Shown here: positions 1 through 6,830 of the stretch, in pieces
How the letters are laid out: the number at the start of each line of letters is the position of its first letter
How positions within the stretch are numbered: the first letter of the stretch is position 1
Assembly (NCBI GenBank): GCA_038818725.1
Contig: JAWAYL010000020.1
Span: 1-20,253 of the forward strand
Direction: 5' to 3'
Length of the DNA: 20,253 nucleotides
From: JACIWB01 sp038818725
GTDB lineage: Archaea; Thermoplasmatota; E2; UBA202; JdFR-43
Translations under genes and position numbers: made by a program
Notes under the pieces: generated by a model
The model's database searches: none
What the model saw: the letters and a program-made list of their open reading frames with translations, nothing else
What the model was told of the DNA's origin: nothing

Positions 1-143
1 AATGAATTGCTTCTCCAGTATAAGCTTCATTTTGCAATGCTTCAAAAGAAATGGCAAAGCTATTTGAAAAACTAAAAGAAGGAAGCAATAGAATTAAAAA
101 CTATAAAAAAGCTAATTATTCCATATTTTATTTTTCCCTCCAT
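1..143 (-). pseudogene. 5' part of an exported or membrane protein gene, interrupted by a frameshift and cut by the window edge
   Basis: Reading the minus strand from an ATG at 143 gives MEGKIKYGIISFFIVFNSIA, a charged start followed by a hydrophobic stretch like a signal peptide or membrane anchor. This frame stops at 72-74. The next frame (+1) continues without a stop to the window edge and reads like a protein (SFSNSFAISFEALQNEAYTG). Deleting one base near the A run at 74-77 (plus strand) would join the two. A TATA-like box at 161-170 sits about 23 nt upstream of the ATG, fitting a leaderless transcript. The gene could be a real frameshifted gene, an assembly homopolymer error, or chance. 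I do not recognise the family. Confidence 0.4.
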
Positions 144-160
144 AATTTAAATTAAATTTT

Positions 161-170
161 ATTATATAAA
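161..170 (-). promoter_or_regulatory. TATA-like box for the minus-strand gene starting at 143
   Basis: On the minus strand this reads TTTATATAAT, centred about 23 nt upstream of the ATG at 143. That spacing is the archaeal one for a transcript starting at or next to the start codon. Only motif and spacing support it, in a very AT-rich region. Confidence 0.35.
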
Positions 171-205
171 ATTTCCTGCTCTATTCATTGTTAGTCATGC
201 GTACA

Positions 206-214
206 TTTTTATAT
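206..214 (+). promoter_or_regulatory. TATA-like box for the lipoprotein gene
   Basis: TTTTTATAT lies about 22 nt upstream of the ATG at 233. It supports 233 as the start over the upstream TTG (188) and ATG (197), because transcription would begin near 233 and exclude them. Evidence is motif plus spacing only. Confidence 0.35.
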
Positions 215-232
215 CCAATCACTTTTTACTTC

Positions 233-685
233 ATGAAAAAAATAATAATATTGCTAATTAGCGCTTTTTTGGTATTTGGATGCGTTGAAAGAAGAACAAT
301 AAGAATGAGCTTAAATGAGCTTATAAATGATAGTGAAAAGATAGTTTATAATGAATCCTTATATTACTATTATGGATATAAATCTCTTGAAGAGGGGGAT
401 ATATTGATAATAGAAGATAATATTTCTGGGAAAGTATCGTATGAAAATATTACATTTATATCTTTTGTATCATTTCCAGAATATGGAATTTATTTTGATT
501 CAAATTTAACAGATTTAAAAGAAGGTGATCATGTTGAAATAAAGTTACACATAAAGAAAGATCATTTTAAGAAAGTAATAAACAGCAGTATATGGACTTA
601 TGAACTAGAAGTTTTTGAAGAAGGATGGGACTTTGAGCAACATACCTCAATTCCATTTTCTGCTTCTTCAATAAAGCGTATTTAA
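233..685 (+). CDS. Small lipoprotein with an OB-fold-like domain, function unknown
   Basis: A 150-aa protein beginning MKKIIILLISAFLVFGC, a short basic start, a hydrophobic stretch and a lipobox-like LVFG-C with Cys17 as the likely lipidated residue. It is probably anchored on the outer face of the cytoplasmic membrane. The mature part (about 45-135) has short beta-type stretches and a LKEGDHVEIKLHI segment like the strand that closes many OB-folds (compare GDEIEAIGKV in the protein at 16642). The longer frame from TTG188 would put 15 residues before the signal peptide, so ATG233 was chosen. The stop directly abuts the convergent tsr3 stop, with no intergenic base. OB-fold assignment is by pattern only; ligand and role are unknown. 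Confidence 0.7.
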   Translation: MKKIIILLISAFLVFGCVERRTIRMSLNELINDSEKIVYNESLYYYYGYKSLEEGDILIIEDNISGKVSYENITFISFVSFPEYGIYFDSNLTDLKEGDHVEIKLHIKKDHFKKVINSSIWTYELEVFEEGWDFEQHTSIPFSASSIKRI

Positions 686-1183
686 TTAGAGATATCTGTT
701 CATCATTTCAATAACTTCCCTGCTGTTATTTGCTCTTCTGTAGTCTTCAATAGGAGATCTATTTAATTCAAGGAAATTCAATCCCCATTTAAATTTACTT
801 AGCAACAATTTTGCATGCTCTTCCTCTCCGAAAATGAAAAGAGCAGAAGCTAGAGCTTCTGCAGTGCTCAGCATGCTTGCTTTTCCATAATTTACAGGAT
901 TTGCCGCTAAAAGATAGGGTAAAGCTCTATGATTGGCACATCTTATTTTTTGAAAAATCGATTCCACATTTTTCCATGAACAATCTATTGCAATTATATT
1001 CCTAAATTTTGAATCTTCTCTTGATAGTGATTTTTCAGAGAAAGGATTTAGCAAAATTGAATTATAAGGCAAATTCCTTAAATTTTTAACAATTTTTACT
1101 AGTCCAAATCTTGCAAGCTTTTTTGCAGTACATTTTTTTGGATCATCATCATTTAAATGATAAACATATAAATTATACTTCAT
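686..1183 (-). CDS. tsr3: 16S rRNA aminocarboxypropyltransferase Tsr3
   Basis: The 165-aa product matches the Tsr3 (formerly DUF367) family, SPOUT-like enzymes that transfer the aminocarboxypropyl group of SAM to a hypermodified uridine of small-subunit rRNA. Visible signatures are AIDCSW (65-70) and LPYLLAANPVNYGKAS (88-103), followed by an STAEALA helix. Length is normal for archaeal Tsr3. An upstream TTG-type start at 1219 is possible, but ATG1183 has a purine-rich GGAG about 8 nt before it and gives the family's usual N-terminus. The start overlaps the end of top6A by 11 bp, so it is probably translated from the topoisomerase VI message. It acts in the cytoplasm in ribosome biogenesis. 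Confidence 0.9.
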   Translation of the reverse strand: MKYNLYVYHLNDDDPKKCTAKKLARFGLVKIVKNLRNLPYNSILLNPFSEKSLSREDSKFRNIIAIDCSWKNVESIFQKIRCANHRALPYLLAANPVNYGKASMLSTAEALASALFIFGEEEHAKLLLSKFKWGLNFLELNRSPIEDYRRANNSREVIEMMNRYL

Positions 1184-2252
1184 ACCCCATCTCCGCCATT
1201 TTTTCTGGTAAATATACATCTGTTACATAATCAAGCCCATATTTTGCTAGAGCTTGCTGTTCAGATTTTTTATTTATTTCAAGCTGTAATTTTATTTCTT
1301 CTTTCCAAAAATCATCTTGGAAGCGCGGATCTGTAAGCTCTGCATTAAGAGCACTTATATCTTCTTCTGTGAGTTTATCTGAAGGAAGTTCATATGAAAG
1401 AATATCAGAAGGAGTTACTCCTAAAAATTGTGCAGAAGGAGTTGCTAAATATTCTGATATATGAGCGGTTTTTATTGCACCATATGCTATTGATGCATAT
1501 ATTCTATAGCTCCAAGGATCGCCATCAGTAAATACAATAACAGGTAAATTTAGCTCCTCATTTAATCTTTTTATCAGCCTTCTTGTGCTCCTTGCGGGCT
1601 GGCCTTTTAGATGAATTAAAATGCTGTTGCTTTTTTCATCAAATTCATTTTCAACAAGGCGATCGAACATACCTCCTGTTTCAATTGCTATTATTTTGTC
1701 CGCTCCTACTTCAATAAATTTTATTTTATCCTTTTCAACATTATATGGAATTGAATACCCACTATCTCCAACATCATCTTGGCAATGTATTCTTTTTCTT
1801 TCTCCTTTTCTTGTCACTTCTTCTATTACAATATCTCCAATTATGCTTGCCCCATCCTCTTCAGGACGAAGCTTAAAATCTTCTCTTAAAGCATTTGTTA
1901 ATATCTCTAAATCTTCAGCAAGTTTATCAGATTCATCCTGGCTCTCAAACTTTGCATCTCCCCATCCTTCAGATATATAATACATTTCTCTTAGCGTGGA
2001 ACTTTTCTTCTGCTCTATCATCTGATTTATGAACTCAATTGTATATAGCATTCTAAGCAAGGAGATGGCGCCCGCAAGCGCATTTGCAGAGCGCAAATTT
2101 TTTTCATCTCCGTATTTCCACACTCTATATCTTTCATCAAAAATTATATTTGATTTTATTCTCGCCGGCAGCTCTATAGATGGGACTTTTTCATTTATCA
2201 TATCTTCATATATTTTTTCAACAATTTTTTTTAAATTTTCTTGTACATTCAT
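1173..2252 (-). CDS. top6A: DNA topoisomerase VI subunit A
   Basis: The 359-aa product is the Spo11-like catalytic subunit of type IIB topoisomerase VI, which breaks both DNA strands and stays covalently bound through a tyrosine. The N-terminal winged-helix (CAP-like) region contains REMYYISE with Tyr91/Tyr92, which includes the catalytic tyrosine. The Toprim domain shows Glu191 (AIETGGMFDRL) and the acidic DGDPW motif (243-247), which bind Mg2+. Length fits the family (about 350-390 aa). It overlaps top6B by 4 bp (ATGA) and tsr3 by 11 bp, so equimolar A/B production by translational coupling is likely. Confidence 0.97.
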   Translation of the reverse strand: MNVQENLKKIVEKIYEDMINEKVPSIELPARIKSNIIFDERYRVWKYGDEKNLRSANALAGAISLLRMLYTIEFINQMIEQKKSSTLREMYYISEGWGDAKFESQDESDKLAEDLEILTNALREDFKLRPEEDGASIIGDIVIEEVTRKGERKRIHCQDDVGDSGYSIPYNVEKDKIKFIEVGADKIIAIETGGMFDRLVENEFDEKSNSILIHLKGQPARSTRRLIKRLNEELNLPVIVFTDGDPWSYRIYASIAYGAIKTAHISEYLATPSAQFLGVTPSDILSYELPSDKLTEEDISALNAELTDPRFQDDFWKEEIKLQLEINKKSEQQALAKYGLDYVTDVYLPEKMAEMGYEV

Positions 2253-4102
2253 TCTTCACCCTCCCATTTTTCAGCCCCTATAACATTTATCGGATCTATT
2301 TTTCCAACATATATATTGTTCTCAAATTCATCTCCTTTAAGGAGCAATGATATTTCTATTTTTTCAGTTGGCTTTATTTCCTTTATTTCCCATTTTATAA
2401 CTCTGTCCCTCATTTCAGCAGGTTTTGGAAAAATGCTTATTACTCTTTCCCTAGGAGCTTCTAAATAAAGTGTAAAGCTAGAAGGCTTATTCTTATAATT
2501 TGTTATATAAATCCTGCTTTCCGCATTCCCATTTTTTACTACTACTTCATCTTCAATCCATATAACATTCATTATTTTTGTTATTATCTTACTTACATCT
2601 GGCACATTTCTTCCAAGTATGCCTGCCGACTTTTTTGCAATTTCTGGGAGTATTTTAGCAACAAGAACAAATTTACTTCTTGCCTTCTCCCTCTTTTCCT
2701 TTTTTGATAGATGAACTTTCATTTTTCTAGCACATTCCTGAAGAGATAATCTTATTTCCTTTTCTATTTCCTCAATGTTTGCTATTGCTTCTTTAGATTC
2801 GGATGTAAATGGAACATTTACAGAAGCCACATGAACAAGAATTATAGCCGGCCCATATGGCAAGCCTTTTCCTCCTTTCTGTTCAAGCCCGTATCTACGC
2901 CAGTCAATATTTTTTATTGCTTCAGTTATTACACAACCTCCTTCTTGATAAAGCAATGGAACTCTATTTGCAAATCTCAAAATTTCTACTCTTTCTTCTG
3001 ATGGTAAATTTCCTCCATAAACTATTCCTGTTTCCACCATAAAAGGAGTTCCTGAAAATACACTGGGGCTTCTGGTATTTACCGCTATAAATTCTGGCGA
3101 GAGCATCTGGGTTTCTTTTCTCAATCCTTTTCTTATAAGCTCTTCTCCTATGGGAGAAAGACAATTTGTTGGTGGTGGAAGAAACTTTGTTTGTTTAAAT
3201 GCTTCTATAATTTTTTTTGCTTCTTCAAGAGTTATTTCATTTGGTTTCATTTCCTCATTAAGTCCAGCTTTTGATAAAACCTCTTTTGCTTTTTGTATGC
3301 TTATTGACGAAAATTCATTTGCAAGAAAAGTACTTATTTTCCTTGCATTTGTTTCCTTTAGCATTCTTAAAAGCATACCAATTTCTATTCCATATGGATG
3401 TGGCTTTATTTCTTTTGGTTGAGGAGGCATTTCATTTGTTGCTCTTTCAAAAATTATTTTGTTTCCGTCTGGCTCAATTAAAGTTATAGAAGCATAAGGA
3501 TTAACAATTGCACTGCTCTTTAGATATTCATAAACGCTCTGTTTTCTATTTTTTATATATTTCCCTCTTACAAAAACTTCTATTCTTGTCCCGCTTTTCT
3601 TTTCCCAGTGAACCAATTCTTCTTTTAAAATTTGTGGAAAATTTCTTTTAGTATCTATAAAGAGCTCTAACCTATGCGCTGGAAAACCTTCTCCTATTTT
3701 AGACGTAACAACCGCTGGCTTACCAGTAGTGAGTTGAGCATAAAGTACAACCGCAGAAATACCTATCCCTTGCTGCCCCCTCGCCTGCCTCAAGGTATGG
3801 AAGCGCGAGCCGTAAAGCAGGCGAGCAAAAACATGTGGAATCTGGCTTTTTACTATTCCAGGCCCATTATCTTCAACAATTATTTTATATTCATCATTTT
3901 TTACTTCGCTTATTTCCACCAATATATCTGGCAGTATGCCAGCTTCTTCACAGGCATCGAGTGAATTGTCAACTGCTTCCTTCACACATGTTATTATAGC
4001 TCTTGTAAGATTATCGAAGCCAAGTATCTGTTTATTCCTTTCAAAAAATTCTGCAACAGATATTTCTTTTTGTTTCTTCGCAAGTTCTTCCGCTATATTC
4101 AT
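2249..4102 (-). CDS. top6B: DNA topoisomerase VI subunit B
   Basis: The 617-aa product is the GHKL ATPase subunit that dimerises on ATP binding and drives strand passage by the A2B2 enzyme. The Bergerat fold is complete: N box EAVDNSLDA (42-50), G1 box EDNGPGI (77-83) and G2 box GQQGIGIS (109-116). A helix-two-turn-helix region lies around 230-300. The transducer domain has the switch lysine in GGKGLPYGP (Lys412). The last 100 or so residues form the Ig-like C-terminal domain found in many archaeal versions. It shares ATGA with the MFS gene upstream and with top6A downstream. Codons for 95-112 are unusually GC-rich and contain a 9-bp inverted repeat. Confidence 0.97.
   Translation of the reverse strand: MNIAEELAKKQKEISVAEFFERNKQILGFDNLTRAIITCVKEAVDNSLDACEEAGILPDILVEISEVKNDEYKIIVEDNGPGIVKSQIPHVFARLLYGSRFHTLRQARGQQGIGISAVVLYAQLTTGKPAVVTSKIGEGFPAHRLELFIDTKRNFPQILKEELVHWEKKSGTRIEVFVRGKYIKNRKQSVYEYLKSSAIVNPYASITLIEPDGNKIIFERATNEMPPQPKEIKPHPYGIEIGMLLRMLKETNARKISTFLANEFSSISIQKAKEVLSKAGLNEEMKPNEITLEEAKKIIEAFKQTKFLPPPTNCLSPIGEELIRKGLRKETQMLSPEFIAVNTRSPSVFSGTPFMVETGIVYGGNLPSEERVEILRFANRVPLLYQEGGCVITEAIKNIDWRRYGLEQKGGKGLPYGPAIILVHVASVNVPFTSESKEAIANIEEIEKEIRLSLQECARKMKVHLSKKEKREKARSKFVLVAKILPEIAKKSAGILGRNVPDVSKIITKIMNVIWIEDEVVVKNGNAESRIYITNYKNKPSSFTLYLEAPRERVISIFPKPAEMRDRVIKWEIKEIKPTEKIEISLLLKGDEFENNIYVGKIDPINVIGAEKWEGEE
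3780..3825. repeat. 9-bp inverted repeat in a GC-rich patch inside top6B
   Basis: CTCGCCTGC (3780-3788) pairs perfectly with GCAGGCGAG (3817-3825) across a 28-nt loop. The patch is much richer in G and C than the surrounding coding sequence. It encodes the conserved FHTLRQARGQQG segment leading into the G2 box, so protein constraint may explain part of the composition, but not necessarily the symmetry. It could fold in DNA or mRNA. No function is claimed. Confidence 0.5.
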
Positions 4103-5298
4103 TTATATAAATAATAGCTCGATGATTTAGATTTTTCTATTTGTGTAAGAAAGAAAATTGTGGCAAAAATTTGAATTGAAACAAGAACAACTATGAGTAT
4201 GTTTATAGAGTATTCATATAGAAAACCTGCTAAAGAAGAACCAAAAAAGAAAGCAATTCCATATGAAAAATTGAATATGCCGTATGCAGTTCCTCTTCTT
4301 GCAAAGGGAATTATATCAGATATACCAGCTCTCATAATTGTTTCATGCGCTCCCATCACAATACCCCATAAAAAAATTCCTAGTAGTATTAAAAATTTAA
4401 AATCAGAGAGAATAAATACAGATGAAAATAAGGTAAGAATAGGAATTATCAGAAGAATTTTCAGTCCATAGCCTCTTTCTTTCATTTTATCATATGCTTT
4501 CCCTATAAATATTGATGCTATTCCATCTATTGCCATTGCAAGTGCATATACAAGAGGAATCTGGTAATCAGAAAAAATATTTTTTGTCTTAAAATGATAG
4601 CCAGATATTGCAAAACCTATAAAGCCAAAAGTTGTAATGAATGTAAAAATTGTATAATTTAAGAAAATTTTAGGCATCCCTCCCTCTTCTTTACTCTCTT
4701 TTTTTTCTATCTTTCCAGAAAAAATATAGGCAAAAAGAAGGGCAAAAATTAGTAATACAAAAGGAATCCACATAAATGTAAAAGTCAATTTATAGTCAAT
4801 AATTAAAACATTTTCTTTATTTAGAAAAGCAAAAGCAAAAATCAAGGGGCCAGCAACTGCCCCAACCTGATCAAGTAATTCGTGCAATCCGAAGGCGAGG
4901 CCGGAGCCAACTCTTTTTGTTAGATGAGAGATAATTGTATCTCTTGCTGGGCTTCTTAATGCCTTTCCGATTCTTTCCATTATTATAAAAAGACCGGCAA
5001 TTTGCCATATATTTGCAAATGACAGCATTGGTATAAAAGCAATCATTGTATAACCAATAAAAGTAAAAAGCCAATATGCCCCAGTTCTATCAGAAAAATA
5101 TCCTGAAAATAAGCGAAATAAATAGCCAATAAATTCACCAAAACCAGCAATAAACCCGACTATTAATGCATTTGCTCCTAATATTTTTAAATACGGACCA
5201 ACAACTCCTCTACTTCCTTCATATATAATATCTCCAAATAAACTAACTATCCCAAAAATTATTATCAATTTTATTGCTAAAGATTTTCTTGAATTCAC
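4099..5298 (-). CDS. MFS transporter, substrate unknown
   Basis: A 399-aa integral membrane protein with about 12 hydrophobic segments. The loop SGYFSDRTGAYW (65-76) is a motif A variant between helices 2 and 3, and ERIGKALRSPARD (108-120) is a conserved cytoplasmic segment in one archaeal/bacterial MFS subgroup. A charged central loop (KIEKKESKEEGG) separates the two six-helix halves. The start is GTG at 5298, with a TATA-like box about 26 nt upstream at 5319-5328. It is the first gene of the MFS-top6B-top6A-tsr3 run, and its TGA overlaps the top6B ATG. The sequence gives no clear clue to substrate; drug, sugar or metabolite export are all possible. Confidence 0.85.
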   Translation of the reverse strand: MNSRKSLAIKLIIIFGIVSLFGDIIYEGSRGVVGPYLKILGANALIVGFIAGFGEFIGYLFRLFSGYFSDRTGAYWLFTFIGYTMIAFIPMLSFANIWQIAGLFIIMERIGKALRSPARDTIISHLTKRVGSGLAFGLHELLDQVGAVAGPLIFAFAFLNKENVLIIDYKLTFTFMWIPFVLLIFALLFAYIFSGKIEKKESKEEGGMPKIFLNYTIFTFITTFGFIGFAISGYHFKTKNIFSDYQIPLVYALAMAIDGIASIFIGKAYDKMKERGYGLKILLIIPILTLFSSVFILSDFKFLILLGIFLWGIVMGAHETIMRAGISDIIPFARRGTAYGIFNFSYGIAFFFGSSLAGFLYEYSINILIVVLVSIQIFATIFFLTQIEKSKSSSYYLYK

Positions 5299-5310
5299 AA
5301 TCCTGTATTA

Positions 5311-5481
5311 CTAATGCTGATAAATATCTTTTTTGTATTTAAAGATAAAAACATCTATAATTTTAAGTAACATTGGTAACATTTTTTGAAAAATCTTTTC
5401 TACTTTCTTAGCCATAACCATTATTTTTCTCATTTGTGGTGCTCCAATTCCAGGAATTGTTTCAAATTTTAATATCTTCAT
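5311..5481 (-). CDS. Small basic hypothetical protein, 56 aa
   Basis: From ATG5481 the frame gives 56 residues: MKILKFETIPGIGAPQM, then a lysine-rich amphipathic helix with a hydrophobic core (MLPMLLKIIDVFIF) and a basic tail. A TATA-like ATTTATATAG lies about 35-40 nt upstream, and a purine-rich AAAGGAAAAGA precedes the ATG. The frame extends to a TTG at 5565, but that would start upstream of the TATA box. No family is recognised. It may be a peripheral membrane or nucleic-acid-binding peptide. It lies just upstream of the MFS gene on the same strand, and its 3' end holds that gene's promoter. Coding status rests on frame and composition only. Confidence 0.45.
   Translation of the reverse strand: MKILKFETIPGIGAPQMRKIMVMAKKVEKIFQKMLPMLLKIIDVFIFKYKKDIYQH
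5319..5328 (-). promoter_or_regulatory. TATA-like box of the MFS-topoisomerase VI operon
   Basis: On the minus strand this reads GATATTTATC, centred about 26 nt before the GTG start at 5298, consistent with a leaderless message. It lies inside the last codons of the small gene at 5311-5481, so readthrough from that gene is also possible. Confidence 0.45.
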
Positions 5482-5609
5482 TCTTTTCCTTTCTTCAACT
5501 ATGCTTTTTCTCTCTATATAAATTCTTTTTTGAAGGAAAATATGATTGAGGTAATAAGTTTGCAAATCAACTAAAATTCTAGCTTTTTAAAGGATGAGAT
5601 AGCTTTATT

Positions 5610-5714
5610 TTATATCCTTTCTTCCATTGCTAATTCAATTAATGCTCTTTTCTCTGTTTTAATTTTACCTTCTTTTATATTTCCATCGTTACTATAGCCT
5701 CCTAGCATGCACAT
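5610..5714 (-). CDS. Possible 34-aa small ORF, or remnant, between divergent promoters
   Basis: Reading from ATG5714 (or ATG5708) gives MCMLGGYSNDGNIKEGKI, ending ALIELAMEERI before TAA at 5610-5612. Use of GAA, AAA, ATA and GGA codons resembles the true genes here. The frame is open only about eight codons upstream of the ATG. The stretch 5482-5795 otherwise holds no recognised gene. It may be a real microprotein, a remnant of a longer gene or a chance ORF; no family is recognised. AGGAGG at the fourth to sixth codons is a Shine-Dalgarno-like sequence, but the ATG after it opens only a three-codon frame. Confidence 0.3.
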   Translation of the reverse strand: MCMLGGYSNDGNIKEGKIKTEKRALIELAMEERI

Positions 5715-5741
5715 CTTGATATGCTGGGCTTTATCATGCTA
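5703..5741. repeat. 7-bp inverted repeat upstream of the hydrogenase promoter
   Basis: TAGCATG (5703-5709) and CATGCTA (5735-5741) form perfect inverted arms separated by 25 nt, with a further ATGCT between them. The element ends 25 bp before the TATA-like box of the hydrogenase operon, a place where an archaeal regulator could bind. It could equally be a weak hairpin or chance. I do not see a clear Thermococcales SurR-type site. Confidence 0.25.
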
Positions 5742-5765
5742 TCAACCCCCGAAAGTTAGAAAAAT

Positions 5766-5775
5766 TAATATATAT
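5766..5775 (+). promoter_or_regulatory. TATA box of the hydrogenase operon
   Basis: TAATATATAT, preceded by a purine-rich GAAAGTTAGAAAAA that could serve as BRE, is centred about 25 nt before the hydB ATG at 5796. This predicts a leaderless or near-leaderless message for the five-gene operon. Confidence 0.6.
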
Positions 5776-5795
5776 CATTTTTATCCCTACATGAA

Positions 5796-6830
5796 ATGAG
5801 ATATTTAAAGATAGAAAAAGATAAAACTTATGAATTTCTTGAAAAATTGAAGAAATATGGGAAGCTTTACGCTCCTGTAAAGATATCTGAGAAATTTTAT
5901 ATGAGAAAGGAAATAGAAGATGTCAAGGAAATAGCTTTTGATTATCAGCGCACTTTACTGCCCCTTAAAAAATATTTTCTTCCAACAACCGAAAAAATGT
6001 TTGATATAGATATTGAAAAAAATGAATACAGGGAAAATCTCGAAAAGATTGAGCCATTTGTTATATTTGGGGCGCATGCTTGCGAGATTGTTGGGCTTAG
6101 AATTCTTGATGGAGTTTATTTAAATGTTTATCCTGACATTTACTATGCAAGGCGCAGGAAAGCTGGAATAATAATAGGGCTCAGCTGTTTGCCAGATGAG
6201 TATTGTTTTTGCAATTTAAGAAGAACCGATTTTGTTGATATAGGGTTTGACCTGTTTTTCCATGAATTACCGGATGGCTATTTAATAAGAGTTGGGAGCC
6301 AGAGAGGACATGAAATTGTTGATGAAAATATAGATTTGTTTAAGAAAGTTGAGCAAAAAGATATAGATGCTTTTAGAGAATTTGAGGAAAAAAGGCAGAA
6401 ATCTTTTAGGTACCAAGGAAGCTTTGATAATATTCGATACATTCTTGAATTAACAGCAAATGATAAGCTATGGGATGAAGAAAGTGAGAAATGCCTCGGA
6501 TGTGGAAATTGCACGATGACGTGCCCAACTTGCAGGTGCTATGATGTTCAGGATATACCTAGAATAGATTTTAAAAGAGGCGAAAGAATAAGATTCTGGG
6601 ATTCATGCCAGTTTAGGAGCCATGGGCTTGTTGCAGGCGGACATAATTTCAGGGAAACAAAGAAAGATAGATTTTTTAATAGATATGTATGCAAAAATTC
6701 ATATTTTTACCCTCTTGGCACTTCATACTGCGTAGGATGCGGAAACTGTACATATTTTTGCCCCGCAAGCATCGATTTTCAAAAAAATCTCGATAAGATA
6801 AGAAGCAATTATGGGGTGATACATGGATAA
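5796..6830 (+). CDS. hydB: Group 3b [NiFe] hydrogenase (sulfhydrogenase) beta subunit, Fe-S protein
   Basis: A 344-aa electron-transfer subunit that passes electrons between the flavin subunit and the small subunit of a soluble NAD(P)-linked hydrogenase. Two [4Fe-4S] motifs are visible near the C-terminus: C233-x2-C-x2-C-x3-C, followed by two more cysteines (C246, C248), and C312-x2-C-x2-C-x3-C. The N-terminal 220 residues resemble the HydB/anaerobic sulfite reductase A (AsrA)-like domain, with FGAHACEI and SCLPDEYCFC. It is the first gene of the operon, 25 nt from a TATA box, and overlaps hydG by 8 bp. A short ATG-AAA-TGA just before the start is not coding. Confidence 0.93.
   Translation: MRYLKIEKDKTYEFLEKLKKYGKLYAPVKISEKFYMRKEIEDVKEIAFDYQRTLLPLKKYFLPTTEKMFDIDIEKNEYRENLEKIEPFVIFGAHACEIVGLRILDGVYLNVYPDIYYARRRKAGIIIGLSCLPDEYCFCNLRRTDFVDIGFDLFFHELPDGYLIRVGSQRGHEIVDENIDLFKKVEQKDIDAFREFEEKRQKSFRYQGSFDNIRYILELTANDKLWDEESEKCLGCGNCTMTCPTCRCYDVQDIPRIDFKRGERIRFWDSCQFRSHGLVAGGHNFRETKKDRFFNRYVCKNSYFYPLGTSYCVGCGNCTYFCPASIDFQKNLDKIRSNYGVIHG

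Noticed and set aside
188..232. Upstream TTG/ATG starts for the lipoprotein gene
   Set aside because: They add 15 residues before a clear signal peptide and lie upstream of a TATA-like box spaced correctly for ATG233.
1621..2283. Plus-strand open frames opposite top6A
   Set aside because: They are Ser/Phe/Ile-rich mirror frames of a well-supported topoisomerase gene.
4193..4471. Plus-strand open frame inside the MFS gene
   Set aside because: Antisense to conserved membrane helices, with no promoter or recognisable domain.
5566..5795. Possible structured RNA or riboswitch before the hydrogenase operon
   Set aside because: Only weak short complementarity is seen, and the TATA box predicts a leaderless message with no room for a 5' leader.
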